This document shows positions 46,461 to 54,764 of a stretch of DNA of 64,000 nt, piece by piece. Both the position numbers and the translations under genes were made by a program. Each line of letters starts with the position of its first letter. Position 1 is the stretch's first letter. The DNA lies in assembly GCF_014193375.1 (NCBI RefSeq), contig NZ_JACHZF010000002.1, positions 1-64,000 of the forward strand, given 5' to 3'. The stretch comes from Halomonas campaniensis. GTDB taxonomy: Bacteria; Pseudomonadota; Gammaproteobacteria; Pseudomonadales; Halomonadaceae. The notes beneath the pieces are model-generated. The model was not told the origin of the DNA, did no database searches, and saw only the letters and a program-made list of their open reading frames with translations.

Positions 46461-47802
46461 GCTTCCCGCCGACGCCAGCGAGCAGGAGCGTGCCCTGGCC
46501 GAGGAGAACGCCAGGCTGAGGCGAATCTGCGCGGCGCTCATGGAGCGTGTCGAGTCGGGAGGCATGGCCGGGGGGGCACCGTACGGGGCCTTCGAGCACT
46601 CGGTGCTGCTCGCCGAACAGGTGCGCGAGCGCACCGAGACCCTGCAGCGCACCCTCGAGGCGCTGCGCCGGGCCAAGGCCGAGGCGGAGGCCGCCAACCA
46701 CTCCAAGACCCGCTTCCTGGCGGCGGTGAGCCACGACCTGCTGCAGCCACTGAACGCCGCCCGACTCTTCACCAGCGCCCTGGACACGCATCCCCTGCCC
46801 GAGGCCTCGCAGCGGCTGGTGGGCAACATCGGCCGCTCGCTCAAGGACGTGGAGAGTCTGCTGGGCACCCTGGTGGACATCTCGCGCCTGGATGCCGGGG
46901 TGCTCGAACCGGATATCGCGCCCTTCCCGGTGGCGACCCTGCTCGATACCCTGGCGGAGGAGTACCGCCAGATGGCCGCCGCCCGGGGGCTCGAGCTGCG
47001 CTACGTGCCCAGCGGAGCGGTGGTCGAGTCGGACCTGGCGCTGCTCGCCCGGGTGGTGCGCAACTTCCTCACCAATGCCATCCGCTATACCGAGTCGGGG
47101 CGGGTGCTGCTGGGCTGCCGGCGTCGCCCCGAGGGACTGGAGATCCTGGTGGGGGATACCGGGCCGGGGATTCCCGAGGCGCAGCGCGAGGAGATCTTCC
47201 TCGAGTTCCGCCGCGCCGGCGCGAGGCGTGACTCGCCGGACCGCGGCCTGGGGCTGGGGCTCGCCATCGTCGATCGCATCGCCGGCATGCTGGGCCACCC
47301 GGTTCGCCTGGCCTCGCGGCCGGGACACGGCTCGCTGTTCTCCCTGCGGGTGCCCTACGGTCGGCTGGCCACCTCCCGGCCGGCCGCTACGGTGAACCGG
47401 TCCGGGGAGGATCGCGTGCTGGCGGGGCGGCGGGTCTGGGTGATCGACGACGACCCGGGGATCTGCGAGGGGATGGTGGCGCTGCTGGAGGGGTGGGGCT
47501 GCCGGGCCCATGCCGCCGCCACGCCGGCACGCCTGGCGGGGGAGGGGCCTCCCGATGTCCTGCTGGTGGACTACCATCTCGAGGCCGGCCTCGATGGCCT
47601 GGAGGTGGCGGCAGGCCTGCGCGAGGCGTGGCCGGACCTGCCGGTGGTGGTGATCACCGCCAACCATGATGCCGTGCTGACCAGCCGCGCCCGCGCGCTG
47701 GGCTATGGCTGCCTGCTCAAGCCGCTCAAGCCGCTGAGGCTGCGCATGATGCTCACCACCCTGCTGGGGCCGGCATTGGCCCCGCCCGGGGGTCAGCGCT
47801 GA
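46399..47802 (+). CDS. soluble hybrid histidine kinase, NahK/ErcS'-like
   Basis: 467 aa, no TM helix. A short coiled N-terminal region leads to HisKA with H112 in LAAVSHDLLQPLNAARLFTS, the hallmark H-box of the NahK family. The ATPase domain has NFLTNAIRYT, GDTGPGIP and GLGLGLAIV; a receiver follows (VWVIDDDPGI, LLVDYHL). Shorter than many relatives, lacking N-terminal PAS domains. The ATG at 46399 overlaps the FIST gene by 62 bp; a start nearer 46430-46440 (TTG codons) is possible. Partner of the FIST protein. Its stop overlaps the end of the converging regulator gene by 10 bp. Confidence 0.87.
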   Translation: MACTSTRPSPALPLDLARPPELPADASEQERALAEENARLRRICAALMERVESGGMAGGAPYGAFEHSVLLAEQVRERTETLQRTLEALRRAKAEAEAANHSKTRFLAAVSHDLLQPLNAARLFTSALDTHPLPEASQRLVGNIGRSLKDVESLLGTLVDISRLDAGVLEPDIAPFPVATLLDTLAEEYRQMAAARGLELRYVPSGAVVESDLALLARVVRNFLTNAIRYTESGRVLLGCRRRPEGLEILVGDTGPGIPEAQREEIFLEFRRAGARRDSPDRGLGLGLAIVDRIAGMLGHPVRLASRPGHGSLFSLRVPYGRLATSRPAATVNRSGEDRVLAGRRVWVIDDDPGICEGMVALLEGWGCRAHAAATPARLAGEGPPDVLLVDYHLEAGLDGLEVAAGLREAWPDLPVVVITANHDAVLTSRARALGYGCLLKPLKPLRLRMMLTTLLGPALAPPGGQR

Positions 47803-48458
47803 CGGCGGACGACGTCCCGCTCGCCCGGTTCCACCTCGCCGGCGACGAGGATCGCCTGGACCCGGCTGCCGACGCCCAGCCGTCGCAGGATCGCCGAGAC
47901 ATGGGTCTTCACCGTGGTCTCGGCGATGCCCAGCTCCCGGGCGATGGCCTTGTTGGAGTCGCCGCGGGCCAGGCGGGCGAGCACCTCGAGCTGCTTGTCG
48001 GTGAGGCGGGAGAGCCCGGGCGGCGGTGGCGGGGGCGCCGCCGGAGGCTCGGCGGGCGGCCGGCGCATGATGTCCGGCGGCAGGTAGACCTGACCCGACA
48101 GGATGTGCCGGAGGGCCGAGATCAGCGCCTGGCGCGGCGTCGACTTGGGAATGTAGCCCACGGCACCGAGGTCGAGGGCATCGAGCACCGTGCGCCGCTC
48201 CTGGTCGGCGGAGATGACGGCCACCGGCAGCTCGGGAAGCGCCTGGCGCAGGGCCCGCAGGCCCGAGAGCCCCTCGGCATCGGGGAGGTTGAGGTCCAGC
48301 AGCAGCAGGTCGAGCTCAGCGCATGCCCGGGCCTGGCCCAGGGCCCCGGCGAGGCTCTCCGCCTCCAGCAGCCGGCTGCCGGGCAGGCCGGCCTCGATGA
48401 CCGACGCGATGGCGTCGCGAAACAGCGGATGGTCGTCGGCGACCATCAGGGTATGCAT
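47793..48458 (-). CDS. LuxR-type response regulator, ErbR-like
   Basis: 221 aa. Receiver 1-120 with D55 in LLLLDLNLPDAEG and K in YIPKSTP. A proline-rich linker (PPAEPPAAPPPPPPG) is followed by a LuxR HTH with LTDKQLEVLARLARGDSNKA and IAETTVKTHVSAIL. Gene order with NosP/NahK-like genes and exaC matches the ethanol-oxidation region of Pseudomonas, where ErbR activates exaA/exaBC. It is divergent from exaC by 138 bp, so exaC is the likely target. NahK-like kinase could be its phosphodonor. Confidence 0.85.
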   Translation of the reverse strand: MHTLMVADDHPLFRDAIASVIEAGLPGSRLLEAESLAGALGQARACAELDLLLLDLNLPDAEGLSGLRALRQALPELPVAVISADQERRTVLDALDLGAVGYIPKSTPRQALISALRHILSGQVYLPPDIMRRPPAEPPAAPPPPPPGLSRLTDKQLEVLARLARGDSNKAIARELGIAETTVKTHVSAILRRLGVGSRVQAILVAGEVEPGERDVVRRQR

Positions 48459-48596
48459 GGGCGTGTCCTCGGTGTCGTCGACCGCCTCCTACCGATGGAG
48501 GAGGCGATCTCATGCCTCCGGAGTATGTCGCAGAAGCGCGGAGTGACCAAGACTGTGGAGTGACCCGACATAACCACAACACCCTGGAGTCACGCC

Positions 48597-50117
48597 ATGA
48601 TCTATGCCAACCCCGGCCAGTCCGGTTCCGTCATCACCTTCGACCAGCGCTACGGCAACTACATCGGCGGCGAGTTCGTCCCGCCGGTGAAGGGCCAGTA
48701 CTTCGACAACGTCAGCCCGGTCAATGGCGAGGTGTTCTGCCAGATCCCGCGCTCCACCGCCGAGGACATCGACAAGGCGCTGGATGCCGCCCACGCCGCC
48801 GCGCCGGCCTGGGGCAAGACCTCCGCCGCCGAGCGCAGCAACCTCCTGCTCAAGATCGCCGACCGCATGGAGCAGAACCTCGAGATGCTGGCCGTGGCCG
48901 AGACCTGGGACAACGGCAAGGCGGTGCGCGAGACCCTCAACGCCGACCTGCCGCTGGCCGTCGACCACTTCCGGTACTTCGCCGGCTGCATCCGCGCCCA
49001 GGAGGGCACCGCCGCCGATATCGACGCCAACACCGTGGCCTACCACTTCCATGAGCCGCTGGGCGTGGTGGGGCAGATCATCCCCTGGAACTTCCCGCTG
49101 CTGATGGCCGTGTGGAAGCTGGCCCCGGCGCTGGCCGCCGGCAACTGCGTGGTGCTCAAGCCCGCCGAGCAGACTCCCGCCTCGATCCTCGAACTGATGA
49201 AGCTGGTCGGTGACCTGCTGCCGCCGGGCGTGATCAACATCGTCAACGGCTACGGCGCCGAGGCGGGCCAGGCGCTGGCCACCAGCAAGCGCATCGCCAA
49301 GATCGCCTTCACCGGCTCCACCCCGGTGGGCGCCCACATCCTCAAGTGCGCCGCCGACAATATCATCCCCTCCACGGTGGAGCTGGGCGGCAAGTCCCCC
49401 AACATCTACTTCGCTGACATCATGAACGCCGAGCCCGAGTTCATCGACAAGGCGGCCGAGGGCCTGGTGCTGGCCTTCTTCAACCAGGGCGAGGTGTGCA
49501 CCTGCCCGTCCCGGGCGCTGATCCAGGAGTCCATGTACGACGCCTTCATGGCCAAGGTCATGGAGAAGGTGGGCAAGATCACCCGCGGCAACCCCCTGGA
49601 CACCGATGTCCAGGTCGGCGCCCAGGCCTCCCAGGAGCAGTTCGACAAGATCATGTCCTACATGGAGATCGCCCGCGAGGAGGGCGCCGAGTTCCTCACC
49701 GGCGGCGAGAAGGAGAGTCTGGACCCGAGCATCGACAAGGGCTTCTACATCCAGCCGACCCTGCTCAAGGGCAACAACAAGATGCGGGTCTTCCAGGAGG
49801 AGATCTTCGGCCCGGTGGTGGCGGTGACCACCTTCAAGGACGAGGCCGAGGCGCTGGCCATCGCCAACGACACCGAGTTCGGCCTGGGCGCGGGCGTCTG
49901 GAGCCGCGACATGAACGTCGCCTTCCGCATGGGCCGCGGCATCCAGGCCGGCCGGGTGTGGACCAACTGCTACCACCAGTACCCGGCCCATGCCGCCTTC
50001 GGCGGCTACAAGAAGTCCGGCGTCGGTCGCGAGACCCACAAGGTGGCTCTGGAGCACTACCAGCAGACCAAGAACCTGCTGGTGAGCTACGACATCAACC
50101 CGCTGGGCTTCTTCTGA
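48597..50117 (+). CDS. exaC: NAD-dependent aldehyde dehydrogenase ExaC
   Basis: 506 aa, the family length. Oxidises acetaldehyde and other aldehydes to acids. Catalytic Cys in [13 protein letters not shown] near residue 303, general-base Glu in VELGGKSPN near 262, NAD motif FTGSTPVG near 240, and the oxyanion Asn in IIPWNFPLL near 166. The E-G-E-V-C-T-C-P pattern is typical of ExaC/AcoD rather than BetB. The ATG at 48597 has a GGAG site. The stop codon directly abuts a palindromic repeat. The PQQ ethanol dehydrogenase genes exaA/exaB are not in the window. Confidence 0.93.
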   Translation: MIYANPGQSGSVITFDQRYGNYIGGEFVPPVKGQYFDNVSPVNGEVFCQIPRSTAEDIDKALDAAHAAAPAWGKTSAAERSNLLLKIADRMEQNLEMLAVAETWDNGKAVRETLNADLPLAVDHFRYFAGCIRAQEGTAADIDANTVAYHFHEPLGVVGQIIPWNFPLLMAVWKLAPALAAGNCVVLKPAEQTPASILELMKLVGDLLPPGVINIVNGYGAEAGQALATSKRIAKIAFTGSTPVGAHILKCAADNIIPSTVELGGKSPNIYFADIMNAEPEFIDKAAEGLVLAFFNQGEVCTCPSRALIQESMYDAFMAKVMEKVGKITRGNPLDTDVQVGAQASQEQFDKIMSYMEIAREEGAEFLTGGEKESLDPSIDKGFYIQPTLLKGNNKMRVFQEEIFGPVVAVTTFKDEAEALAIANDTEFGLGAGVWSRDMNVAFRMGRGIQAGRVWTNCYHQYPAHAAFGGYKKSGVGRETHKVALEHYQQTKNLLVSYDINPLGFF

Positions 50118-50259
50118 GGAAACGCTGCTTTATTGCTGCGCTCGATATCTTGGCCGCCGGCGGTGCTCACAATCCTCATTGAGCACTCAGTCAACTCCGG
50201 TTGTTGCGCTCCGGCGGCGGTCAACCTGTCTTCGCTCGCGACATAAATCAGCAGTTTCC
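50118..50259. repeat. palindromic intergenic repeat B
   Basis: 142 bp starting at the base after the exaC stop. Ends GGAAACGCTGCTTTATT and, inverted, GGAAACTGCTGATTTATG are closely similar. Inside are paired CGAG/GCGAG and GCCGCCGG/CCGGCGGC segments and a central hairpin GTGCTCA/TGAGCAC at 50163-50186. A weak half-match (GCGACGTGAATCAGCG) lies at the dctM/macro-gene junction near 33957. Confidence 0.65.
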
Positions 50260-50272
50260 TCTGGTGCTGACC

Positions 50273-50304
50273 GACGGGGGCGCGACGCGAGTCGCGCCCC
50301 CGTC
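50273..50304 (+). terminator. hairpin with GCGA tetraloop before hen1-like gene
   Basis: 14-bp perfect stem GACGGGGGCGCGAC with its complement closed by GCGA (a GNRA-type loop), 62 bp upstream of the Hen1-like start. Could end the exaC transcript. Confidence 0.55.
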
Positions 50305-50365
50305 GCATTGCACACCCGGCATGCACTTGCGGCATCATGGAGGTTCGGCCACCCGAGGAGCCCCC

Positions 50366-50989
50366 ATGACCGACGGCGACCCCTTCGACCTCCACCAGCA
50401 GCGCCTGCAGCACGTGGCCGAGCAGCTGCGCGCCAGCGGGGCACGGCGCGTGCTCGACCTGGGCTGTGGCACCGGCACCCTGCTGCAGTACCTGCTGCAG
50501 GCGCCGCAGTTCGAGACGCTGGTGGGGCTCGAGCAGTCCGGCGAGCTGCTGGCCCAGGCCCAGCTGCGACTGGGCGACCGGCCCGAGGCCGAGCCCGGGC
50601 GGCTGACGCTGGTGTGCGGCTCCTACGCCGACCCCCAGCCACACCTTTCGGGATTCGATGCCGCCGCCATGGTGGAGACCCTCGAGCATGTGCCGCCGGC
50701 CAGCCTCTCCCGGGTCGAGCGGGCCGTGTTCGGCCAGCTGCGCCCGGCCCTGCTGCTGCTGACCACGCCCAACCACGACTACAACCCGCTCTACGGTCTG
50801 GCGCCGGGCGAGTACCGCGACCCCGATCACAAGTTCGAGTGGACCCGCGCCCGCTTCCGCGACTGGGCCCAGGGGGTGGCGCGGCGCAACGGTTATCGGG
50901 TGCGGCTCTCCGGCATCGGCGAATGGCATCCCGAGCTCGGCCAGCCGACCCAGCAGGCCCGCTTCACCCTGCCCCGGGGCGAGGCCTGA
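50366..50989 (+). CDS. stand-alone Hen1-like RNA 3'-terminal 2'-O-methyltransferase
   Basis: 207 aa Rossmann methyltransferase. SAM motif DLGCGTGTL at 31-39. The Hen1 metal-site pattern E104-x2-E107-H108 (ETLEH) and the later His155 in the diagnostic DPDHKFEWTRARFRDWAQ are both present, with TTPNHDYNPLYG between them. Hen1 enzymes methylate the 2'-OH of RNA 3' ends, using a bound metal; in bacteria they usually pair with the ligase/kinase Pnkp for RNA repair. No Pnkp or ligase gene is seen here and the N-terminal bacterial Hen1 domain is absent. The ATG at 50366 has a GAGGAG site. Confidence 0.72.
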   Translation: MTDGDPFDLHQQRLQHVAEQLRASGARRVLDLGCGTGTLLQYLLQAPQFETLVGLEQSGELLAQAQLRLGDRPEAEPGRLTLVCGSYADPQPHLSGFDAAAMVETLEHVPPASLSRVERAVFGQLRPALLLLTTPNHDYNPLYGLAPGEYRDPDHKFEWTRARFRDWAQGVARRNGYRVRLSGIGEWHPELGQPTQQARFTLPRGEA

Positions 50990-51020
50990 GCGTTCCGGCC
51001 TCCTCCTGCCCGCCGACGCG

Positions 51021-52247
51021 CTACGGCGCTTCCTCGAGCCCCAGCACCTGCGCCTCGCGCCGCCGTCGTCGGCGCAGGTCCCAGGTCACGGCGCTCGCCA
51101 GCAGCACGAAGCCGGCCAGCTCCACCAGGGCGCGATAGTCGACGAAGAGGGCATGGAGCACCAGGCTGCCGCCCGCCGCACCGAGCAGCATCGGGACCGG
51201 TGACCGGTGGCGGCGGATGCCCGCGGCCAGCGCTGCCAGGGTGAGCAGCACGAACAGGGCGATGGTGCCGGCCCAGAGCCCCTCGTCCAGGGCGAGGCCC
51301 AGGCCCAGTAGCGGCAGCAGGGCGACCAGCGCCAGGGTGCCGTAGCAGCTCAGCAGCGCCAGGCCGAGGGCGGTCAGGCCCGCGAGCCCACGGCGCTGGA
51401 CTCGCCGCCAGGCACGGCGGGGGTCGAGCCGGTGTCGCCAGCGCCGGGCCCGGGAGGGCGCCGTCTCGCCGCGGCGCATGCCCACCTCGATGGCGTGGGC
51501 GCCGAAGCTGGCCGCCACCTCGCGGGTCTGGGCGCTGGGACTCAGGGCGAAGTAGTCGTGCTCGCCCACCACCCGGATCTCCTCGAAGCCCGCCTCCGCG
51601 AAGAGGGTCAGCAGCTCCTCCTTGACCGTGGCGCCCACCACGCACTCCACCCACAGCCGCGGGTCCTCGTGGCAGTCCACCGACACCGGCCGATGGATCA
51701 CCACGTCGGCGAGCTGCAGGCGCCCGCCCGGCCTGAGTACCCGGAACATCTCCGCCACGGCGCGACGCTTGTCCGGCACCAGGTTGAGGGCGCCATTGCT
51801 GGTGATGCTGTCGACGCTGGCCTCGGGCAGCGGCAGCTGTTCGGCGGAGCCCTGCACGACGTCGAGGGCGTCGATACCGGCCCGGCGTGCCGCCCCGGCC
51901 AGCCGGCGGGTCATGGCGGCGGTGAGGTCCAGGGCGAGCACCCGGCCCTCGGGGCCGACCCGCCGGCGGGCGATCAGGGCGTCGTTGCCGGCGCCGGCGC
52001 CGATGTCGAGCACCCGGTCACCGGGCCGGACGGCGTCGGCGCGAAACGGGTAGCCGACGCCGGCGAAGCGGGCCAGTGTCTCCGCGGGCAGGCCGTCGGT
52101 CTGTTCCGGCGGGTAGCCCAGGCGTCGGCAGGCCTCGGCGCCGACCGGGAAGTGGTAGGGGGCGTCGGGGGTCGCGGCCACGGCGCCGTACATCTGCTGG
52201 ACCGCGGCAAGGATCTGGGGTCGCGAGTAGCCGAGAATTGCCACCAT
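51021..52247 (-). CDS. ArsM-like methyltransferase fused to a four-helix membrane domain
   Basis: 408 aa. The N-terminal methyltransferase (about 10-270) has SAM motif VLDIGAGAGND at 79-89 and two cysteines, C192 and C202 (DCHEDPRLWVECVVGA), in positions resembling ArsM-type enzymes. A basic linker leads to a C-terminal domain with four predicted helices (about 288-310, 322-345, 352-368, 373-391) and a Cys at about 301, somewhat like MerC. The start at 52247 has an AGGAG site. Third gene of the sigma/anti-sigma operon, 19 bp after the anti-sigma stop. Paralogous to the methyltransferase at 53429. The substrate (arsenic, other metalloid, or something else) is not shown. Confidence 0.75.
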   Translation of the reverse strand: MVAILGYSRPQILAAVQQMYGAVAATPDAPYHFPVGAEACRRLGYPPEQTDGLPAETLARFAGVGYPFRADAVRPGDRVLDIGAGAGNDALIARRRVGPEGRVLALDLTAAMTRRLAGAARRAGIDALDVVQGSAEQLPLPEASVDSITSNGALNLVPDKRRAVAEMFRVLRPGGRLQLADVVIHRPVSVDCHEDPRLWVECVVGATVKEELLTLFAEAGFEEIRVVGEHDYFALSPSAQTREVAASFGAHAIEVGMRRGETAPSRARRWRHRLDPRRAWRRVQRRGLAGLTALGLALLSCYGTLALVALLPLLGLGLALDEGLWAGTIALFVLLTLAALAAGIRRHRSPVPMLLGAAGGSLVLHALFVDYRALVELAGFVLLASAVTWDLRRRRRREAQVLGLEEAP

Positions 52248-52266
52248 GAGGGTCTCTCCTCACGGG

Positions 52267-52530
52267 TCAGGGCAGGGCATCCGTCTCGTCGCTGTCGAAC
52301 TGGTCGAGCAGGTGGCGGATACGTCGGTGCAGCCGTGGCGGTGCCTTCACCGTGCCGGATGCTTCCACCATGGCCCGCAGTCGTCGTTCGAATTCGGTAC
52401 GTGAGAAGCAATCGCGGCACCTGGCCAGGTGTCGCTCGATATCCTCGGCCTGCTGCGCGTCGAGTTCCCGGTCGAGATAGTCGAAGAGCCGCTCGATAAC
52501 CTCCTCGCAGCCCAGTTCCCTGGTGCTCAT
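52267..52530 (-). CDS. zinc-binding anti-sigma factor (zf-HC2)
   Basis: 87 aa. The anti-sigma zinc motif H34-x3-C38-x2-C41 (HLARCRDC) follows an N-terminal helix CEEVIERLFDYLDREL. No TM segment, so soluble, of the RsrA/ChrR-ASD type that can respond to oxidants through its zinc site. Start at 52530 overlaps the sigma stop as ATGA. It presumably holds the ECF sigma factor inactive. Confidence 0.88.
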   Translation of the reverse strand: MSTRELGCEEVIERLFDYLDRELDAQQAEDIERHLARCRDCFSRTEFERRLRAMVEASGTVKAPPRLHRRIRHLLDQFDSDETDALP

Positions 52531-53150
52531 GGTGAATGACCTCCCTCTCCCTGGTGGCCGGAGCCGACGCCGGCGTCTCTGGCCTGCCGCCACAGCGACT
52601 TCTGCAGCAGGCCCCGGGCACGGCTGAGGCGTGACCTCACGGTGCCCAGCGGAATCCCCAGCAGGCGGGATACCTCCTCATACGTATAGCCCTGCACCTC
52701 CACCAGCACAATCACCAGGCGGAAGGGGTCGGGCAGCGCATCCAGCGCCGCCTGCAGCTCCTCCTGCAGGACGCTGTTGAAGAACTGCTCCTCCAGGCTG
52801 CCCCACCACAGCAGGAAGGGCTGGTGCAGCTGCTGGAAGAGGGTGAACTGCTCCGCGGCCAGCGCCTCGGTGTCCGGCCCCTCGGCACCCTCCTGGGGGT
52901 GGCTGCGACGCCGCCGCCACTCGCTGATGAAGGCGTTGGTGAGGATCTGGAACAGCCAGGCCTCGAAGCGCTGCGGGTCGCGCAGGGTGTCGAGGCGCCG
53001 CCACGCCTGGCCCACCGCCTCGGCGACGATGTCCTCGGCGTCATCGGGGTGGCGGGTCAGTCGCAGGGCCGTGCCGTAGAGCCGATCCATCAGCGGCTCC
53101 AGGCGCGCCCCGAACCACTGCCGCCGATGGACGCTGCCTCGCTCTTGCAT
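52527..53150 (-). CDS. ECF-type RNA polymerase sigma factor
   Basis: 207 aa. Region 2 contains HPDDAEDIVAEAVGQAWRRL and ILTNAFISEWRRR; region 4 contains ALPDPFRLVIVLVEVQGYTY and LLGIPLGTVRSRLSRARGLL. The start ATG at 53150 is preferred over an upstream one that runs into the promoter. It is the first gene of sigma/anti-sigma/ArsM-like methyltransferase. Its own upstream region and that of the divergent operon both carry GGAAC-N17-CGTCC, so it is probably autoregulated. Confidence 0.92.
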   Translation of the reverse strand: MQERGSVHRRQWFGARLEPLMDRLYGTALRLTRHPDDAEDIVAEAVGQAWRRLDTLRDPQRFEAWLFQILTNAFISEWRRRRSHPQEGAEGPDTEALAAEQFTLFQQLHQPFLLWWGSLEEQFFNSVLQEELQAALDALPDPFRLVIVLVEVQGYTYEEVSRLLGIPLGTVRSRLSRARGLLQKSLWRQARDAGVGSGHQGEGGHSP

Positions 53151-53287
53151 GGCGGCCCCCGAATCGCCCCGGCGTGGCGGGCAGGGCTGCCGTGCCGGGG
53201 CTGTGGTGGGCGAGCTGGCCAGGATCATGGGCCACTACCTCGAGGATGGCGGGTGGAGCGGCGACCGGCAAGTCGCCTCGAGTGCAG

Positions 53288-53314
53288 GGACGCGGCGGTG
53301 GCCGGAAGGGTTCC
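53288..53314 (-). promoter_or_regulatory. predicted ECF promoter of the sigma operon
   Basis: On the minus strand: -35 GGAAC (53310-53314), exactly 17 bases, -10 CGTCC (53288-53292). It lies about 138 bp upstream of the sigma start. Confidence 0.6.
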
Positions 53315-53337
53315 CGCCGCCGGTCATGATCGGGTCG

Positions 53338-53364
53338 GGAACAAAAGTCCACGGCGCTGCGTCC
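53338..53364 (+). promoter_or_regulatory. predicted ECF promoter of the methyltransferase-cupin operon
   Basis: -35 GGAAC (53338-53342), exactly 17 bases, -10 CGTCC (53360-53364), 65 bp upstream of the methyltransferase start. Identical in elements and spacing to the divergent element at 53288. Confidence 0.65.
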
Positions 53365-53428
53365 TCGCGGACACGACACACCGGCCTTCGCCGGTGTCGT
53401 CGCCGCACAGCCACTGAGGAGAACCACC

Positions 53429-54223
53429 ATGACCAGCACGGCAACCGCTTCCACCCTCTCCGAGGTGGATCGCCAGGAACTGGAGGCACGGGTCAAGTCG
53501 ATGTACCGGGAGGTCGCCGAGACCCCGGAGGCCGACTTCCACTTCGAGATGGGGCGCGCCCTGGCCGAGCGCCTGGGCTACGACCCCGAGGCCCTCGACC
53601 GGATTCCCGCCGCGGCCATCGACTCCTTCGCCGGGGTTGGCCACTTCCTGGACCTGGCGGCCATCCGGCCCGGCGAGACGGTCCTCGACCTGGGCAGCGG
53701 CTCCGGCATGGACAGCCTGCTGGCCGCCCTGGCGACGGGGCCCGCCGGCAGGGTGCTGGGGGTCGACATGACCGAGGCCCAGCGCGAGAAGGCCAGCCGC
53801 CTGGCCCGCGAGGCGGGCATCGAGCACGTCGAGTTCCACCCCGGCTACATCGAGGCACCGCCCTTCCCGGACGAGAGCGTGGACGTGGTGATCAGCAACG
53901 GGGTGATCAATCTCTCCGCGGACAAGCCGCGGGTCTTCGCCGAGGCGGCCCGGCTGCTGAAGCCCGGCGGGCGCCTGGCGCTGGCGGATATCGTCACCGA
54001 GTCGCCGCTGCCGGAGAGCGTGAGCTGCAATGCCACCCTGTGGGCCGCCTGCATCGGCGGCGCCAGCCAGCAGGACGATTACCGCTCGGCCATCGAGGCC
54101 GCCGGCCTCGCCATCCATACCTTCCGCGAGCACCCCGAGTACCGATTCCTGACCGAATCGGCGCGGGGCGCCTGCGAGAAGTGGGGCGTCAAGAGCATCT
54201 CGCTGCTGGCCATCAAGGCCTGA
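53429..54223 (+). CDS. ArsM-like SAM methyltransferase
   Basis: 264 aa, soluble. SAM motif VLDLGSGSGMD at 85-95 and ISNGVINLSADKPRV near 155. Cysteines C200 and C208 (SVSCNATLWAACIGGA) occupy the same positions as in the fused paralogue at 51021. The N-terminal ~70 residues (EVAETPEADFHFEMGRALAE, IDSFAGVGHF) are also shared. The ATG at 53429 has a GAGGAG site. Controlled by a predicted ECF promoter and followed by a secreted cupin. ArsM-type methylation of a metalloid is possible, but no ars genes are nearby. Confidence 0.8.
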   Translation: MTSTATASTLSEVDRQELEARVKSMYREVAETPEADFHFEMGRALAERLGYDPEALDRIPAAAIDSFAGVGHFLDLAAIRPGETVLDLGSGSGMDSLLAALATGPAGRVLGVDMTEAQREKASRLAREAGIEHVEFHPGYIEAPPFPDESVDVVISNGVINLSADKPRVFAEAARLLKPGGRLALADIVTESPLPESVSCNATLWAACIGGASQQDDYRSAIEAAGLAIHTFREHPEYRFLTESARGACEKWGVKSISLLAIKA

Positions 54224-54271
54224 GCGGGGGGGCAAGGCCCCGCCGGAACACCACAACGAGAGGACACGACC

Positions 54272-54751
54272 ATGAACCTGAACGCCACCCTGACCACCGC
54301 CTCGCTGCTGCTGGCCCTGACCCTGCCGGCGGGCGCCCTCCAGGCCTCCCCGTACCAGGGCGACGGCCACCTGCTCGGCACGCCGGATGAACTCTCCTGG
54401 GGGCCGGTGGGCTCCATGGGGGAGGGGGCCGAGATCGCCATCATCGAGGGCAACCTCGGCGAGGAGGCCCCCTTCACCTTCCGCCTGCGGCTGGCGGACG
54501 GCTACGAGATCAAGCCCCATGTGCACCCGGCCTACGAGCGCGTCACCGTGCTCTCCGGCACCCTGCATTTCGCCCACGGGGAGACCTTCGACCCCGGGGC
54601 GACCACGCGGCTGCCGGTGGGCGGCTATGCGATCATGTCGCCGGGCGACGCCATGTTCGGCTATGCCGAGGGCGAGACCGTGATCCAGCTCCACGGTACC
54701 GGCCCCTGGGGGATCGAGTACCTCGATTCCGCCGACGACCCCCGTCAGTGA
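54272..54751 (+). CDS. secreted cupin-domain protein
   Basis: 159 aa. Signal peptide MNLNATLTTASLLLALTLPA with cleavage near LQA before SPYQ. The cupin core has metal-ligand motif 1 KPHVHPAYERVTVLSGTLHF near 85-104 and motif 2 LPVGGYAIMSPGDAMFGYAEG. Periplasmic. It is 48 bp after the methyltransferase, in the same ECF-controlled operon. Some ECF anti-sigma proteins (ChrR) carry a cupin sensor domain; here the cupin is a separate exported protein. Confidence 0.82.
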   Translation: MNLNATLTTASLLLALTLPAGALQASPYQGDGHLLGTPDELSWGPVGSMGEGAEIAIIEGNLGEEAPFTFRLRLADGYEIKPHVHPAYERVTVLSGTLHFAHGETFDPGATTRLPVGGYAIMSPGDAMFGYAEGETVIQLHGTGPWGIEYLDSADDPRQ

Positions 54752-54764
54752 GCCGCCGTTGCCC

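Noticed and set aside
51021..54223. Arsenic-resistance island
   Set aside because: Apart from the two ArsM-like methyltransferases there is no arsR, arsB or arsC. Metalloid specificity is not shown by the sequence.
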